Origin: Lineus longissimus
Taxonomy: Eukaryota > Nemertea > Pilidiophora > Heteronemertea > Lineidae
Direction: 5' to 3'
Assembly: GCF_910592395.1 (NCBI RefSeq)
Contig: NC_088308.1
Coordinates: 3,472,001 to 3,536,000 of the forward strand
DNA: 64,000 nt
The position numbers were made by a program, and so were the translations under genes. Shown here in pieces: positions 1 through 10,834 of the stretch. Numbering within the stretch: position 1 is the stretch's first letter; the number at the start of each line of letters is the position of its first letter. The notes under the pieces were generated by a model. It did no database searches, had not been told where the DNA came from, and saw only the letters and a program-made list of their open reading frames with translations.

Positions 1-594
1 CAGTAATAAGTCACTAAGATTGTGGAGCGGCTTGGCAGAGCCAGTGCATGGGTCCTCAACGTACGTCAAATCAAAATGCCAGATCAGTCTGAGATTGTTC
101 GCAAATGAAAATATTGCCAACACAATTATGGCTATTTTCGCATTTCGTGTGGTGCATAACAATTTAGCATGTAATGGTTTGCAAACTGCAATGTATCTTT
201 CAATGGCCATGGCAACGATCAAACACATTGAAAAATTCTTACCAAAAAATGACGCCACTGTTAAGTACGGTATGAAGATTTGAAAAAACTCGTAATACCC
301 TTCCAAAATGCCCATAGAGACGTACAGTTCTGTTAGCGAGAAACGACAGGTGAAGGCCACCAGAACTATGCTGTCCGCAATGGCTAAAGACTTCAAAAGA
401 ATGGACGTCGAAGAGGACTTTAATTCTCTTGACAGAACAGGCAGTGTGAAAGCATTGCCTATCAATCCTATACAAGCTACTGATAGCATGACATGGACGC
501 TGACATAGAAACGGATTGCGTCAAAGATGCTTCCAGTTGCTCTCATCGAATCATACAAGCAGGTGTTTGAGTCTGTGGTATTTGTTTCTTCCAT
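1..594 (-). CDS. Class A GPCR, FMRFamide-receptor-like, clipped by the window start
   Basis: Reading the minus strand from an ATG at 594 to base 1 gives 198 codons with no stop, so the gene continues beyond the window. It is a paralogue of the intronless receptors at 1607-2662 and 5905-6960. The short N-terminus carries an N-x-T sequon and a Cys in a CLY motif. TM1 holds GNAFTLPVL, TM2 holds LAIAD (Asp 2.50), TM3 ends in ERY and is followed by the intracellular loop KPLHAK. The visible part ends in ECL2 after a DPCTG motif. TM5-TM7 are outside the window. As in its paralogues, position 3.25 is not Cys. There is no sign of decay in the visible part. Ligand unknown; FMRFamide-receptor-like is a family-level call from motifs. 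Confidence 0.85.
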   Translation of the reverse strand, partial: MEETNTTDSNTCLYDSMRATGSIFDAIRFYVSVHVMLSVACIGLIGNAFTLPVLSRELKSSSTSILLKSLAIADSIVLVAFTCRFSLTELYVSMGILEGYYEFFQIFIPYLTVASFFGKNFSMCLIVAMAIERYIAVCKPLHAKLLCTTRNAKIAIIVLAIFSFANNLRLIWHFDLTYVEDPCTGSAKPLHNLSDLLL

Positions 595-1606
595 GTCCTT
601 TTCTAATTCAGTACGGCGAAGAAAATCCCTCTTTGACACATTTCTCTAAAAAAGGGATCACCTATCTGTTAAGTTATAAAGCACTGTGTAGTTTCAATTT
701 TGACCTCCTTGAATTGTACGACGATGTGCATCCTCTTGTCTTCTTTTCATCTATCTCATTGTGAGCGCGAAAGTACTCGATCGATGCGTGCAGTAGAAAA
801 ATGTACTGTCACTAATGCCATGTATGACAACAACAGTTAACAAATCACATAATCAGATGTCCGTCTCGTGCCTTCACCAAGATATACTTAATCCTTCCCT
901 CAACCGATGAAAGCAACAGACATTGTCGCACACGAAAAATGCTTTGGTCAGCATAGTGTCGAAGTGGATAGAATACTATGATTAGTCATCCATGTTTTGC
1001 CATGTTTTGCAACCAATTTTGATTGCTGTTGAAGCTGCTTTTAGAACGAACCAGAAGTAGAAGCAAACGCTCGGAGGCATATTAAGATATATCAAATAAC
1101 TCAAAATCAACAGTATGATGTGACATACGTGTTATTTAAGACTCATATGTAGACAAATGTGTCAATGATTTTGATTTTTTTTAAATTCTGTGTCCGAAAC
1201 GAGCTTTCTTAAACAGAATTTCAATTCCTTGCGTTTGGAAAGTCATATTTAAACTAGAACTCTCTGCAATGGATCAAATCCTTGATTTGGTGGTTATATT
1301 TCCATTAGATGGACTCGTCTGAGCCAATTTTTGAAGGAACTGGAAGTAGGGGTAACAAGTTCACAGTCCACCTCGAAATTGGGGAATATTTGAGACTCTG
1401 AAAAAAATATAGCACCGCGTTTCGTCGGAAGCCTAGTAGCACTATAGCGCACTCACTACGACGTATTGCAATATTCTAAATATCAAGAGTGCTCTCAGAT
1501 TGTACATACCTGTTAATATGGTCAGTTGCATTTCGTATTGTGCAAACGTAGATGCTTACATACGGCAATGTATCTTACAATAAACATCGCAGTCGTCGCA
1601 AATATA
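595..1606. other. Intergenic spacer between two minus-strand GPCR genes
   Basis: AT-rich sequence with only short open frames. It contains the presumed 5' flank of the clipped receptor and the 3' flank of the next. I see no further exon, RNA gene or clear repeat in it. Confidence 0.5.
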
Positions 1607-2662
1607 CTAAGCACATCGAGAGACTAAAAGTTTCCAGAACAGCCGACGAAAATTGGATCCAGTGACAAAATAGATGCAAAAATTAATCGATGAGTTAACC
1701 ACACCAAGAATAGCAAAATTGCTGAACAGTTCAGCGAAAAGCAAACGGTCTATTTTCAAACCAAGGTTTGAATATTCCAGCACAATATAAAGACAGTTTA
1801 TGACGTGGGACGGTGTTTCTAACACAAGAAATGCTGTGATGACGATAACCACTCTGAATGTTACAACTCGCATCTCCTTTTGTCTCTTTGCGTCGCCCGA
1901 ATCCATTGAAACGTCCACGTTATATCTTCTTAACGACCTTACGAGGTGGAATCCAGTGAAATAGAGTAGAAGCACTGGGACCAGAAGACTGATTACTGTA
2001 AACAGTAAAAGATTCACAATCCGTTTATATTCGTTCAAATTGAAATTACTCGGAACTGATAGTGGTCTAGCACGACCAGTGCATCGGTCCATTACGTAAA
2101 TCAAATCTAAATCCCAGATCAATGACAGATTGTATCCGATTGAAAATACTGTCAGCGTACAAACCGTTATTCTAGCATTTCTTACTGTACATAAAGACCT
2201 TGCATGTAAAGGCATGCACACAGCGATGTACCTCTCAATAGCCACTGCTATTATCAAGTAAACGGCAAAACTCTTACTAAACCACGATAAAAAGTATGTA
2301 TACCTATACGTGAGTTGATGGAACTCGTAATATCCTTCCAGGACTCCTAAGTAGGTGTATATCTCAGGGAGCGAATTGTGCCCAGCGAAGGTGAAGAGGA
2401 CCATGCTATCAGCGACGGCGAGAGACTTCAGAAGAAACGTCGTAGATGAGGGCTTCATTTCTCGAGATAGAACAGGCAGAATAAAGGCGTTACCTACCAG
2501 GCCCATACATGTCAAGGACAGCATAACATGCACACGGACATAGAAACGGATGGTGTCGTTGATTCCCCCATGTGCCCTTCTCGACCCATATAGACAGGTG
2601 ATGATACTGGTCGTACTGATACTAGCCTGTTCGAAAATAAGGCTTTTAACACTTGTCCACAT
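1607..2662 (-). CDS. Intronless class A GPCR, FMRFamide-receptor-like
   Basis: A single 351-residue open frame. The start chosen is the ATG at 2662 (MWTSVK), matching MWTRVV at the start of the paralogue at 5905; upstream in-frame codons offer only a TTG. Seven hydrophobic segments are visible: TM1 with GNAF (Asn 1.50), TM2 with LAVAD (Asp 2.50), TM3 ending in ERY, TM6 with a Pro preceded by Glu where class A normally has Trp 6.48, and TM7 with NSSINFCIY in place of NPxxY. The N-x-x-x-N-F-x-x-Y form of TM7 is typical of invertebrate FMRFamide-type receptors. Cys is absent at 3.25 but present in the N-terminus (CLYGS) and in ECL2 (DRCTG). A basic FRRLF helix 8 follows TM7. Plasma-membrane peptide receptor by inference; ligand unknown. 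Confidence 0.9.
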   Translation of the reverse strand: MWTSVKSLIFEQASISTTSIITCLYGSRRAHGGINDTIRFYVRVHVMLSLTCMGLVGNAFILPVLSREMKPSSTTFLLKSLAVADSMVLFTFAGHNSLPEIYTYLGVLEGYYEFHQLTYRYTYFLSWFSKSFAVYLIIAVAIERYIAVCMPLHARSLCTVRNARITVCTLTVFSIGYNLSLIWDLDLIYVMDRCTGRARPLSVPSNFNLNEYKRIVNLLLFTVISLLVPVLLLYFTGFHLVRSLRRYNVDVSMDSGDAKRQKEMRVVTFRVVIVITAFLVLETPSHVINCLYIVLEYSNLGLKIDRLLFAELFSNFAILGVVNSSINFCIYFVTGSNFRRLFWKLLVSRCA

Positions 2663-5600
2663 TTTGCTTAAGTGTAGATACAATGTACATCAGAGATAAC
2701 TCAAGAATGTAGCGGACAATGAGTTCTCTTCCTTAAGCCTTCATTCCTGATTTAGATGCAAACTTCAGAAGCAACGCAATGGAGACTATGCCGAGCACAG
2801 CGACTCTTCCATATTGAGAACTGTTTGTCTCTGATTCGACTCAGATCGTGTCCCAATAAGTCTGGAGTCGCCGATGAAGCAGCAGGTATTTTTAGGATCC
2901 GCTTGTCAATACTTTTATAACTTCAAAGAACCCAAAGCTTGTTTTGTAAACTAGGGATTGGCTAGTGTAGTCGTGAAACTATATTTGTCTGACTGTTTCA
3001 GGAACCTTATTTACCACTTACAGTATATGGTGCCTCAGTAATACTCCATTGAGGCCTTTGAATCAATTCATGATCTAACGATCCCATAAGAAACGCTCTG
3101 CTCCTTGTATTTATGAAACATCATATAAAAAGCAATAAAGACATGAACCTCACTCTGCTCCTAGTATTTTAAAACCTTCAAACAGATCACGTTCTTCTCG
3201 TTGCTGCATTTGTATGATCACCATGGACCAACAACTAACAACTTGGCATTCCGTCCAGACCGGACGTAATCTTAATATCCTACTTACATGATATATCGGT
3301 CGTGGTCAGGGCGAAAGGGGAATATGACCAAGTGTTTGAACTAGTCCGACATGGCTGACGGGAGAACTACCCGGAGGGAGCTGCTGTGGGCTCGCACGCC
3401 AAGTACCATATGATGGTCTGTTTTCTCAATTTGTATGTTGCCAGGCACGTCAGGGATCGACCACAAACATCGGAGCTTCCTTCACTACCTTATCTTAATT
3501 CCCAGATAGACATGGTGGATCTGTTATGGACAGGGCGTGAGTGGAATAGGACAACGAGTATAAATCACTCTGACGAGGGAGCGGTTACGGCGAGCAAACC
3601 GCCTGAGTAGTGCATTTTGTTGCTCCTTTTGTATTGTTGCCAATCCTGAGATCAGGCTCTTTTGCTCTTACGTCATATACAAAATATCGACAGGCGGAGT
3701 ACATTTTGTATGTTGAAAACCGCTGGTGCCGTCGTTATTCTATTTGGAATGTCACCATGCACGGGCACACTGAACTATGGTTGGGCATCTTACACCAAGC
3801 CTGCATAACCTCATATTCACATAAAGACTTAGACATACATTCTTTGGCCTGGGCGTGTAAGGCGTGTAAGACTGTTCCGAGAGGAGGATCTGCTTAATCC
3901 CACCACGTTACTTACGTACTACGTACAACTGATCGGTTCGCTTTGTTGATCGATTTGTAATATCGCCATTCAAGTCAGGGATCTGCAGCAGACACAAAGG
4001 CTTCCCTCCTTTAACTCCATGCAGTACCTTACTGTCTAAATGTCCAAGACCTATACATGTATCTGCCAATGACATGGTATCTGTATGTGTATGGTGTAAG
4101 AGGAGTAGGATACTAAGCTGGAACAAGTATGAAGAGGTCAGTTGATTCACCAAGGATGGAAACACAATTCGGTTATCTAATTTTTATAAGACACAGATTC
4201 TTGATCTCTGTGGCAATGGTTAAGGAGATGATCCCGGACCATTGTCCAGCCGATTTGGTATTTGTAGGCCGGCGTAGCGCAGCCTTAATCATTAATATTT
4301 CTACTGGTCCATCTGAAAAATAGTCGGCTATATATACTTTGTACTCATACAGGGCTTCCTGTCAGTAGCAGCTCGTCCTAAGAGCCAGACATGGCTGTCA
4401 TTACCAGCTAATGTGTTTAGAAAAGGATATTTGCTCATGCGTTTGTCATTTACCATACACTGTTTGTTTTGTTTTTTACCAAGCAAAAATTGTTTGCAGC
4501 TCTGGGTAGATATAAAAAATATCTTTTACGTCGTCCGACCTTGGGGTTCGTGACAATTTTAATGGTATTTTATGCTTCACATTTGCTCTCACATTGGCCA
4601 TTAAAGCATGGTAATAAGTGTATATATTTTTCTTTTTTTAGCTTTTGAATATCTGAATTGCATCATTCACATGCTGTGCATTATGTAGAACGTTTTATAT
4701 CATTATTCAGGAAAACATACTAGCATTTAGGGTTAAAAAACGCATTATGTATTTTATTGGAAAATATATCTGGCCAGTATGCCTGGGCATTCTTTTCCTT
4801 ATTTGCTTCGCAATAGTACGACCAGTGCTTGATGCGAGCATGTTTTGATAGAAATCATGCTGCTGTAATACGAGGTACAGTACATGGATATATTTTGCAA
4901 TAGGATCATAACACCACCATCTCGATATAAATGTAATGTTCCAAACTATTTGCGTGCATGACGAAAATAAACGGTAATTACAGAACCATTGATAAAAATA
5001 CACAAAAGCACGGCAAAGGACAATCAAAACTTAGATAATTTTACATACAAATCTTCACCAGAGAACCGCCGAAGGTCAGCAGCAATCAGCCGACTTTTTT
5101 GTCTCGTATGAGTTGAGGCTATGATGGCGACATAGAGTCGGAGTTCAGAAGAAGAAGAAGAATTCAAACTTCATATGCCGCTTTCCAGCGATAGATACCA
5201 CCGACCGTAACCATCACGTTGATATCTTCATACCGATTTAAGTCGCAGTTTACATAATACAGACAAAGGAAGGTTTCGAACCACCATACAGTTGCATGTA
5301 AAAAGAATTTCATTTTCCTCGTTGACGAATCGTCCACAAAATATGACATATTTGGATATCACCGGATGGCCTCATAAATTCAATAACAAGGATTGTGTCG
5401 TGAGCTAGTGATGATTATGATAGCTTTACTGGTCATACGACAGCTGTGAAAAGCCGACTCTCTGTAGGCATGACAGCATTCGTTTGATGAGGTTTGAGTA
5501 TGATCTACAAGTCAACCCCGTTTGTCAACGTTCGGTCAGTACTGCTGTCGACGGTGTATGAAAAATAGCAAGGATACAAGGATGATAATTCGTGGTGATG

Positions 5601-5904
5601 ATTAAGATGCAACATTTTGACTTACAGGAAATTCAAAAATCCTTATTTCTGTGTCTTGTTCGATAAATGCATCAAATGTAAATGCCAAATGCGTCATTCT
5701 GATGCCAGCTGAGAGGAAAATATTCCAACGTACATTGTATTTGTCACCTAGAACCTTCCCAAGAAAAGAGATCTAAAGATTTTGGATTGTCAAAGTAACA
5801 TTGGAACACTTGCAAGTGTTAATAATAATGACTGATCTAACTTGTAACTACAAACAGATTGAAGATATTGAAGCAGTACAATCGCGCCAAGCCGAGCAAG
5901 CAAA
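2663..5904. other. Intergenic region between divergent paralogous GPCRs
   Basis: About 3.2 kb that must contain both promoters of the divergent receptors at 1607-2662 and 5905-6960. Open frames are short and without recognisable domains. A short GAA microsatellite lies at about 5148-5162. I see no RNA gene or complete mobile element. Confidence 0.5.
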
Positions 5905-6960
5905 ATGTGGACACGTGTTGTAGATTTAGCAAACGATAATGGAACTCAGACCATCCCCTGCTTGTATTCCTCGAGGCGAGCAGTTGGGGGTGTTCATGAT
6001 ACAATACTTTTCTATGTTCGTGTCCATGTCATGCTTTCCCTTGCTTGCATAGGATTGATAGGTAACGCCTTCACCCTGCCTGTATTGTCTCTCGAATTGA
6101 AACCATCATCGACGTCGTTTCTTCTCAAGTCTTTAGCTGTTGCGGACAGCATGGTTCTCATTGCATTCGCTTGGCACAACACCTTTCCAGCTATCTACGT
6201 CTATCTCGGAGTACTTGAAACATATTACGAAATACATCAAATTATTGACCGTTATTTATATTTTTTTGTTTGGTTCAGTAAGAGTTTTGCCGTTTATATG
6301 ATTATTGCAGTAGCTTTTGAGAGGTATATTGCAGTTAGTAAGCCTTTGCACGCTCGATCAATATGTACTAGGAAGAACGCCAAAATAGTCGTCGCTTCAA
6401 TTACAATATTCTCAATTGCGTACAATCTACCAATTGTCTGGCATTTCGATTTGATCTATCTCATAGACCATTGCACTGGCGCATCACGACCCCTCTCCAT
6501 TCCAAGTGACCTGTCGGCCAACAATGCTTATTTTAACCTGATTTATAACTTCGTCCTGTTCACATTATTCAGCCTAGTCATTCCAGTCACCCTTCTTTAC
6601 TTCACCGGGTTTCACCTCATTACATCGGTGAGGCGGACTTCAGCAAACTTCGCTACTGGTGCCGGTAAAGACAAGCGAGAGAAGGAAGCATATGTTGTGA
6701 CATTCCGGGTAGTCATCGTCATAATAGTATTCCTTGTCCTAGAAACACCAACCCATGTCACAAATTGTCTCTACATCGTGCTGGAGCATTCGAACATTGG
6801 AATGTCGATAGACGCTGGCCTTGTCTTTCACCTCTTAGACTATTTTGCTATTCTGAGTGTCGTCAATTCTTCAGTTAACTTCTTCATCTATTTGGTTACT
6901 GGAGCAAAATTTCGGCGATTATTCGTTAAGCTTATAATGTCAATTTGCTGTTCAAAATGA
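5905..6960 (+). CDS. Intronless class A GPCR, FMRFamide-receptor-like
   Basis: A 351-residue single-exon receptor, exactly the length of its minus-strand paralogue at 1607-2662 and close to it throughout. Landmarks: N-glycosylation sequon at residue 12, N-terminal Cys 19, Asn 1.50 at 54, Asp 2.50 at 81, ERY at 139-141, ECL2 Cys in a DHCTG motif, TM6 FLVLETP, TM7 NSSVNFFIY, and a short tail ending in a CC pair suited to palmitoylation. Position 3.25 is Asp 115, not Cys, so any extracellular disulfide would have to join Cys 19 to ECL2. The family call rests on the TM7 and TM3 motifs; the ligand is unknown. The head-to-head orientation with 1607-2662 suggests an inverted duplication. Confidence 0.9.
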   Translation: MWTRVVDLANDNGTQTIPCLYSSRRAVGGVHDTILFYVRVHVMLSLACIGLIGNAFTLPVLSLELKPSSTSFLLKSLAVADSMVLIAFAWHNTFPAIYVYLGVLETYYEIHQIIDRYLYFFVWFSKSFAVYMIIAVAFERYIAVSKPLHARSICTRKNAKIVVASITIFSIAYNLPIVWHFDLIYLIDHCTGASRPLSIPSDLSANNAYFNLIYNFVLFTLFSLVIPVTLLYFTGFHLITSVRRTSANFATGAGKDKREKEAYVVTFRVVIVIIVFLVLETPTHVTNCLYIVLEHSNIGMSIDAGLVFHLLDYFAILSVVNSSVNFFIYLVTGAKFRRLFVKLIMSICCSK

Positions 6961-8206
6961 TGAACCGTTTCATAACCTCATGTCGAGCAATATTGCACCG
7001 ACCCCAACCCACGGCACCCCTACACCAGGCCTTACCGTCGCCTTCCTTTGACAATGAGGGAAAATGGACAAAGACCATTTCGCGAGAATAGTTCAAAATG
7101 CATCTTTTTTTCTCTCGAGCAATATTTGCATTTGAAATTCGTTAAGAAACTCATGTACTGATAACTACACTCATCTAACCACTGTGAGATAATTCCACTA
7201 AGAGCTCAGACGTTGGCAAAAAGTGGTGATCAGCTAATGCGATATTCTTTATCACGCTGCTTGTAACAATACATCTGCGCCGGGTCATTTCTGATCTTAA
7301 GAATTAGGAGAGAAGAATATAGTGGTTATTAATCTAGCGCATGTGAGAAAGATATCTGATGGCCTTACCATTATAATTTGGCGAGCTATAAAAACGGAAA
7401 AGAGCATGATTAATTTAGGAATTATACGACTCGTAATGGATAATCCTGACGAAAAAGCTAAGGAGGCAGCAATCAAGCTATTGCTACATCTACCTCGATG
7501 AAGAGACATTCCGAAGGTAATCACAATCAAAACTATCAATAATTCGTAAATCATGGGAAATCATGGCGCTTTATTTAGACTTTGTAGTTTGATTGTGAGC
7601 CTCGCTGATCGAATATGAACATCACAAATTACAGGTTCGATTGCCCTATTTCGGACTCATCACATCAGCTGAATATTCCCAACCTGCATGACATGAAATG
7701 AACGACCACTACATACACCAATAATCAAGATATCGATGAAGATAAGTACCTTAAAGAATGGGTCCACTGACTGATCATCCCAACTGGACCCGAAATCAGA
7801 GATCATTTTTGTGCGGGTCGATGCACGGCGACGCACTCCGCGGAGATGAAACCTACACGATGACGTCTCGATGTTGGGGCTCGTTTACCCCGTACTGCGA
7901 CGACAACGAAAATGACGATGCGGTGACAGAGAGTCCGAAGTCGACGTGTACTCATGTGGCGGGAAAGGCTTTTCGTGCTAAAGGTAACGAATAATGCGTT
8001 TTTCTACTATTCAAGAGCTGAAACAAAAGTGGAAAAACAACGAACTCTTTCAAAAACATAGTTTAGTGATAACATAACTAAAAGCTCAGCAGTTCCAATT
8101 CTTCTTGGAGTCCGATTGATAAAACTGCTCTGATTTTGTGACAACATGTTCTACTTCGAAATATAAGTTAACCCATTGTCCATTTTACCAAGAACAAAGA
8201 AACACT
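6961..8206. other. Intergenic region with one CpG-rich patch
   Basis: No recognisable gene. The stretch at about 7758-7985 stands out because it is open for 78 codons and far richer in CpG than its surroundings, and it ends at a possible donor (AAAGGTAACG). I cannot assign it to a family and treat it as unproven. Confidence 0.4.
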
Positions 8207-9788
8207 TCAATTTTTCATGTTTCGCTTAGTGAATAAGCAAGGCAACAATGCTTTAATTATATCAACTGCATCTGTTCTGTATCGCCGACCCCCACCCACA
8301 ATGTAGAGGTAAAAGTTACACGCATAATTACAGCATAAAATATCGAACATAACTTCACCCTCGATACCGTAACGAAGGACCCAATATGAATCGGTCAAAT
8401 CATAAGCAATCCCAGGTATGTTGATAATCACGTGATATAAACGCAGGGGAAATGTTGTCATCACGTATGCGACGCTAATCAGTACGAGCATGCGCGTGAG
8501 GTGCGTGGTTTCCTTCCGGTTCCTCTGACCTTCACCTTGCAACTCCATCTTCCGGCGTTCTTTGGAGGCCAGTCGAACCGTGATGATTATGACGACATTA
8601 CTGCTCAGAATAGCTACAAAAGGCAACAGGGCTCCGAAAACTAACTGAAAATTTGATACAATCGGCTCCAGTATTGGATAATCTTCGACATGAATATAAA
8701 GGTCCTCGTCGCCTGAAAGCAAAATATCACGATACTGCAAATTGTTTTTTTCAGATGGAATGAATGTTTTGCTTCCACAGCTGCACTCACATCAAATGGC
8801 TTCATGGTCTTCTTTAAGAAATGATATATAATGAGATAGCCCATTGCGTAGAAAGGCTAGTTCCTTGCACGGGCTTTCCACCAGACAAACTTAAAATTGG
8901 CTGAACTTAGTTAAAAGTTAAAAGTAGGCCACCAAGACATTATTACTACATATCCATATATCAGTTTAGATGATTACCTGTGTTAGGGTCTCTTATATAT
9001 TTGCGGGTGACAAATATATTGAGATTGAGTATCACAAAAACTATTGTAGTGATGACCACTATTTTTCTTGTCCTTGATTTGTTGCATAGTCTCGAGGCAG
9101 ACATGGGGAACCTGACAGCTATGAGCCTGTCCAGGGACATCTCAGCAAGAAACAGCCCTGACAGCATAGATGTGGCCGTCGATATAAACCAATGGTATCT
9201 GTGGGCAAGAATTATTCGTTTGCTACGAGATGAATTTAATAAACTTGCATGTTCATGATGCAGTTAAGACCGATGGTTAAAGGTTCTAGTCAAGGATAAC
9301 AACAATATTTACTGTTGGACACTGGAGGTAAAATATGGTTGAATACGAATAGTTCGGCGTTAATTTGCAGTTATTTATTCATTGTGAGGAGACAGTTTAA
9401 TAGAACTGTTTGATATCTATTTCCTAGTATATGATCACGACACTACTTACTTAAAAAGGTATTCTCTCAGGTGTGGTATTTCTGCTCCAAGTCCAGAAAA
9501 ATACATCTTCGTTTGTATTATGGGTCGAAACCAGGCTAACCCAAATAAAAACAGCGTATCGGCCACCGCCATAGCAGTTATATAAATACAGGGAGACAAG
9601 TTCTTGTTATGCTTCCTGCTTGCTACTAAGATAGCTATGATGTTTCCCGGAATTCCAAACACCACCGGCACAACCCAAAGATAATTACTTGTAAGCTCGT
9701 AGAACAGTCGGAGGCCTTGAAAGGTATCGCCGTTTGTCACTTCTTCGATGGAACTCACATTATTGGATTCACTTTTGTTATTTTCCAT
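8207..9788 (-). CDS. Three-exon orphan class A GPCR, array copy 1
   Basis: Exons on minus: 9788-9451, 9198-8978 and 8712-8207 (338 + 221 + 506 nt), giving 354 residues. Donors are GTAAGT and GTAATC; acceptors are CACAG and TTTCAG. Intron 1 (phase 2) falls just before TM3 and intron 2 (phase 1) in ECL2. The N-terminus has an NVS sequon. TM1 has GIPGN, TM2 has AVAD, TM3 ends LDRL rather than DRY, ICL3 is basic (GEGQRNRKET), and TM7 reads CNFYLY instead of NPxxY, followed by GGGRRYR. No Cys lies in the predicted extracellular ends of TM3 or ECL2. This is the most downstream and, with copy 2, the most divergent copy of the array. Ligand unknown; chemosensory or peptide receptor by inference. Confidence 0.88.
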
Positions 9789-10229
9789 CTTGCTTACGTT
9801 AACCTGTTTTACAGGTCATGTTAAGAATCGCAACTTTCAAAAGATACGGCGAAGTTGACCTGCAATCATGCAGCCTTTTCCGAAGGCATTACAACATTGT
9901 TTCCTGAAGCAAGCAGGATAGTAGTCTCCATTGTGTGATTATATTTCTTGATGCAGGCTCAGCTGCCTTCGACTGAATATTCCGTGAGATACCTCTTCAA
10001 GAGTTATTGCTTTAACTCCTGCACGGCGAGTTCAATATAACCATCATTCATGATATAACGTAAGCTCGCAAGTTTAGACATGTACATGAATATGCGTGTG
10101 GAAAGATGCGTTTAGCGAGCGAGATAACGTTTTGCAATACTGCGCATGACTATAACAGAACAAAACAATAATCTTACTATAAATAAGTTCTTTAAAGTCA
10201 GTTTCTAAATGATGATCAATGGTACATCA

Positions 10230-10549
10230 TATGCACGGAATTCTATTTAGGTCATTGGACAAAAATACGAATGCTCTGCCAAAAACAATTAATATGAGGA
10301 AGGCTCAGGCCTTGATAGGGAGCTCTTCGTTAATAGGGCTGGTGAGCGAGAAGACTCGGTGGGGGGGGGGGGGGGGTATATAGTTAGGATGATGCCATCA
10401 TGGCAGTTGACCGAAGAAGCAGTTGGCTAGCACACAATGTCAATGATTGATGGAGAGTAGTTGGTGGGTGGGAGAGGGGGGATATAGTATGCACGGAATT
10501 CTATTTAGGTCATTGGACAAAAATACGAATGCTCTGCCAAAAACAATTA
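10230..10549. repeat. 62-bp perfect direct repeat flanking a G16-containing block
   Basis: The same 62 bp occurs at 10230-10291 and 10488-10549, a spacing of 258 bp. The 196 bp between the copies includes a run of 16 G at 10361-10376 and a second G-rich segment near 10461-10480. The perfect identity implies a recent tandem duplication, an insertion with an unusually long target duplication, or an assembly artefact around the homopolymer. Confidence 0.85.
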
Positions 10550-10801
10550 TTAACTACTTGCCAACTGAATATTCCGGAAATACATATACATTACCTTCAT
10601 TCTTCGATTCAAATTAAAATCAATATACATATACATATACAGAAAATACTGTTGATCATTGACAATAAGTTCGATATGTTATGAGCCAGTATGAGTATGC
10701 CGTATTTTTCTTATTTGCATGTAGTTACCACTCGACTTGAACACAAAAATCGAAAGATTCCAAAAGGATTTTGATGAATAGAAAAATCAACAGTTTCCTT
10801 T

Positions 10802-10807
10802 TTTATT
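10802..10807 (-). terminator. Candidate polyadenylation signal for array copy 2
   Basis: Minus-strand AATAAA about 28 bases past the stop codon of the receptor that ends at 10835. This is the expected place for a cleavage signal, though its use is not shown. Confidence 0.4.
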
Positions 10808-10834
10808 TATCTGTTTGTTCATTCTGACCCGACT

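Larger units (their letters stand above)
9789..10834. other. Intergenic spacer with direct repeats and a poly-G run
   Basis: Separates array copies 1 and 2. It holds two 62-bp direct repeats flanking a G-rich block (annotated separately) and a short ATATAC repeat at about 10623-10640. I see no gene. Confidence 0.6.

Noticed and set aside
308-508. Plus-strand open frame similar to one at 2355-2543
   Set aside because: Both are antisense to the TM1-TM2 region of paralogous minus-strand GPCRs; the similarity comes from the real coding strand.
4707-5027. Minus-strand 106-codon frame
   Set aside because: AT-rich, aromatic-rich composition with no recognisable domain and no splice or promoter support.
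7630-7645. GGTTCGATTGC resembling a tRNA B box
   Set aside because: No A box at the right distance and no cloverleaf can be drawn.
8980-9258. Plus-strand open frame of 92 codons and its equivalents at 16354-16557, 18674-18928 and 22526-22924
   Set aside because: They are antisense shadows of the conserved exon 2 of the minus-strand receptors.
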